Below, in pieces: positions 13,531 through 15,032 of a stretch of DNA of 15,032 nucleotides. The position numbers and the translations under genes were made by a program. The notes under the pieces are model-generated. The model was given only the letters and a program-made list of their open reading frames with translations. It did not search any database and was not told the origin of the DNA. Positions within the stretch are counted from its first letter, which is position 1, and the number at the start of each line of letters is the position of its first letter. The DNA comes from Bacillota bacterium (GTDB lineage: Bacteria; Bacillota; Clostridia; Oscillospirales; Acutalibacteraceae): contig JAEWBE010000136.1 in the NCBI GenBank assembly GCA_023391275.1, forward strand, positions 1 through 15,032, in the 5' to 3' direction.

Positions 13531-14184
13531 TCACAGCTCAACTTCCGCGATTGCGGCACAGGCGACCTTATTCGCGCCGCCCTGAAACAGAACCCCGGCG
13601 CACTCGCAGAGCGTCGCCCCGGTGGTAACAATATCGTCCAGCAAAAGAATGTTTTTGCCAGAAATTTCTGTTTTCAGCGCGTAAACCCCCTGAACATTCC
13701 TGCGGCGCTCCTTTTCACTGAGTTTGTGCTGTTCTTTGTTGTCCGTTGTTTTGACCAGGCATTCCCTGTACGGCAGCCCAAGCCGCTTTGCCGCCGCTTG
13801 GGCAATGAGTTCGGATTGATTATAGCCGCGCAGTCTGCGGCGCTGTGCGGAAATAGGAACGGCGGTAACGAAGTCAAATGCGGCACCGTTCAAAATTTCC
13901 CCGGCAATCTGTGCTCCGAAAAAATCCGCCGCCCGGACTTGCCCGTAGAATTTAAAATTGATAATTGCCTGCCTGACTGCCCCGTCATAAATATATGGCA
14001 CACTACACAGTATAGTTTGCCCCGTTCCCGCAAGATAAATGCGTTTTTGGGCGTGGACGCGCGGATTTTTCTCGGCACAGCCCGGGCATATCCGATTTCC
14101 GGAATGAACCAGGGCTCCGCATAAAACACAGCGAGGCGGGAAAATCAGGTCGGTCAAGGCAGAAGCGGCCAATTTAAGCTTCAT
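13531..14184 (-). CDS. comF: ComF-family phosphoribosyltransferase-like protein
   Basis: A 217-residue ComF/GntX-type protein. The N-terminus carries a zinc-ribbon-like pair CVLC (C19, C22) and CPGC (C33, C36). The conserved RRRLRGYNQSELIA (115-128) follows, then the phosphoribosyltransferase PRPP-binding loop LLLDDIVTTGAT (180-191). In competent bacteria ComF is needed for uptake of transforming DNA, with ComFA helicase; the biochemical activity of stand-alone copies is less clear. It starts at ATG 14184, 11 nt inside the end of recD2, so the two genes are translationally coupled. This pairing with a RecD2-type helicase fits a role in handling incoming or recombining DNA, but no other competence gene is in the window. 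Confidence 0.92.
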   Translation of the reverse strand: MKLKLAASALTDLIFPPRCVLCGALVHSGNRICPGCAEKNPRVHAQKRIYLAGTGQTILCSVPYIYDGAVRQAIINFKFYGQVRAADFFGAQIAGEILNGAAFDFVTAVPISAQRRRLRGYNQSELIAQAAAKRLGLPYRECLVKTTDNKEQHKLSEKERRRNVQGVYALKTEISGKNILLLDDIVTTGATLCECAGVLFQGGANKVACAAIAEVEL

Positions 14185-15032
14185 TCTCCGTTCCCCCGGT
14201 TAAAAAGTAATACAGACCCGCGTAGCGACGTGTTTTTTTATTATTCTCCACCATTGTCTGTACTGTTTTCTGCGTACCCACAAGGATCAGCAGGGATTTT
14301 GCCCGCGTAATTGCGGTATATAACAGATTGCGGTAATAAAGCTGGGGAGGGCCGGGGTACATCGGCATAACAACAGCCGGGAATTCGTTGCCCTGGCTTT
14401 TATGCACGGTCATAGCGTAGGCCAGTTCCAGTTCATTTGCGGATTCCAGTTCATAAAGCACGACGCGGTCGTCCATCTGTACCGTTACAACGGAGGCGCG
14501 GCGGTCAATCCCGCAAAGCACGCCAAGGTCACCGTTGAACACTCCCTCGCCGGTGGTGCCGTCAAGTTTTGTCCACGGAAGATCATAGTCGTTTTTCGTC
14601 TGCATAACCTTGTCGCCTTCACGAAAAAGGACGTTGTTGATTGTGATTTCGCCTTTCCTTTTATCGGGCGGGTTCAGCGCCGCCTGTAATCTTTTGTTGA
14701 GTTCCATGGTGCCAAGCTCCCCCTTGCGGCCCGGGGAAAGCACCTGAATATCCGCCTGCGGCGAATACCCGTAGCTCGCGGGCAGCCGCACGGCACAGAG
14801 GTCGACAATGGTCGAACTGATTTCGTCGGGATGACTGCACTGCAAAAAGAAAAAGTCGCTTGTCCTGACAGTCAGTTCGGGCATCTGCCCGCTGATAATC
14901 CGGTGCGCGTTGGTAACAATCAGGCTCTGCATGGACTGGCGGAAAATCTGATTCAGCTGTACAACCGGCAGCATATTTGTAGCGATTAAATCACCCAGCA
15001 CATTGCCCGGGCCAACAGAGGGAAGCTGGTCG
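14174..15032 (-). CDS. recD2: RecD2-type ATP-dependent DNA helicase, C-terminal part
   Basis: The frame is open from the right edge, so only the last 285 residues are present; the N-terminal region and Walker A lie outside. The visible part begins DQLPSVGPGNVLGDLI, the motif III region of SF1B helicases. It continues with the FREGDKVMQTKNDY and VFNGDLG SH3-like segment (the latter binds DNA in RecD2), then YAMTVHKSQGNEF (motif V) and LLYTAITRAKSLLI (motif VI with its arginine). These identify the RecD2/YrrC family, 5'-3' helicases found in bacteria without RecBC and involved in repair and replication fork handling. The stop overlaps comF by 11 nt. An apparent start at 15001 is only an internal valine codon. 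Confidence 0.95.
   Translation of the reverse strand, partial: DQLPSVGPGNVLGDLIATNMLPVVQLNQIFRQSMQSLIVTNAHRIISGQMPELTVRTSDFFFLQCSHPDEISSTIVDLCAVRLPASYGYSPQADIQVLSPGRKGELGTMELNKRLQAALNPPDKRKGEITINNVLFREGDKVMQTKNDYDLPWTKLDGTTGEGVFNGDLGVLCGIDRRASVVTVQMDDRVVLYELESANELELAYAMTVHKSQGNEFPAVVMPMYPGPPQLYYRNLLYTAITRAKSLLILVGTQKTVQTMVENNKKTRRYAGLYYFLTGGTENEA

Noticed and set aside
1..15032. Defence, toxin-antitoxin, CRISPR, prophage or transposon content
   Set aside because: Looked for on both strands. No repeat array, integrase, transposase, attachment site or known defence domain was seen. The small paralogue pair is not arranged like a toxin-antitoxin pair, since both members are homologous and have separate promoters.

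Overview
The window reads as chromosomal DNA from a low-to-mid GC, spore-forming member of the Clostridia, most likely Oscillospiraceae/Ruminococcaceae-like. The reasons are an IspH domain fused to ribosomal protein S1, a YunB sporulation protein, an ATP-dependent RecD2-type helicase next to a ComF protein, strong AGGAGG ribosome binding sites, and frequent TTG/GTG starts. Nearly all genes lie on the minus strand. There are no tRNA or rRNA genes, no insertion sequence, no CRISPR array and no phage gene. It is largely core genome with one small accessory-looking pocket at 11.6-12.4 kb.

Layout, read in the direction of transcription from right to left. (1) 15032-12441: the C-terminal part of recD2, then comF overlapping it by 11 nt, then an MreB/Mbl-type actin homologue with its own sigma-A-type promoter. 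A perfect bidirectional terminator hairpin at 12382-12420 ends this unit. (2) 11799-12368, plus strand: two tandem paralogous small proteins (87 and 78 residues), each with its own similar promoter; these are the only plus-strand genes. (3) 11566-9453: a tightly packed operon of a DUF5685-like protein, a DnaJ-TPR protein with a ten-cysteine tail, and a six-helix membrane protein, closed by a hairpin. (4) 9260-3149: a long housekeeping operon headed by a MurR/RpiR regulator. It continues with an HI0933/BaiN-like flavoprotein, cytidylate kinase (cmk), two PlsC-type acyltransferases and the IspH-S1 fusion, and ends at a strong terminator. (5) 2943-268: yunB then ligA, separated by a compound hairpin, with a terminator after ligA. 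(6) 108-1: the first 36 codons of a membrane protein, probably DUF2975, behind a good promoter.

How the genes fit together: region 4 links nucleotide supply (cmk), phospholipid synthesis (plsC), the last step of the MEP isoprenoid pathway (ispH) and translation (S1) in one transcript, with overlaps or short gaps that suggest translational coupling. Region 5 pairs a sporulation gene with DNA ligase. Region 3 is the least understood: a cysteine-rich, aspartate-rich soluble protein, a J-domain protein with a probable metal-binding tail, and a membrane protein, apparently co-transcribed.

The points I consider most worth a second look are: a near-perfect Shine-Dalgarno inside the ispH-rpsA fusion that could release stand-alone S1; the DUF5685/DnaJ/membrane operon, including terpenoid-synthase-like aspartate motifs in the DUF5685 protein; and the duplicated small-protein genes with repeat-decorated promoters. 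I do not see a clear defence, toxin-antitoxin or mobile system. All starts were re-examined, and several were moved to codons that have a ribosome binding site.
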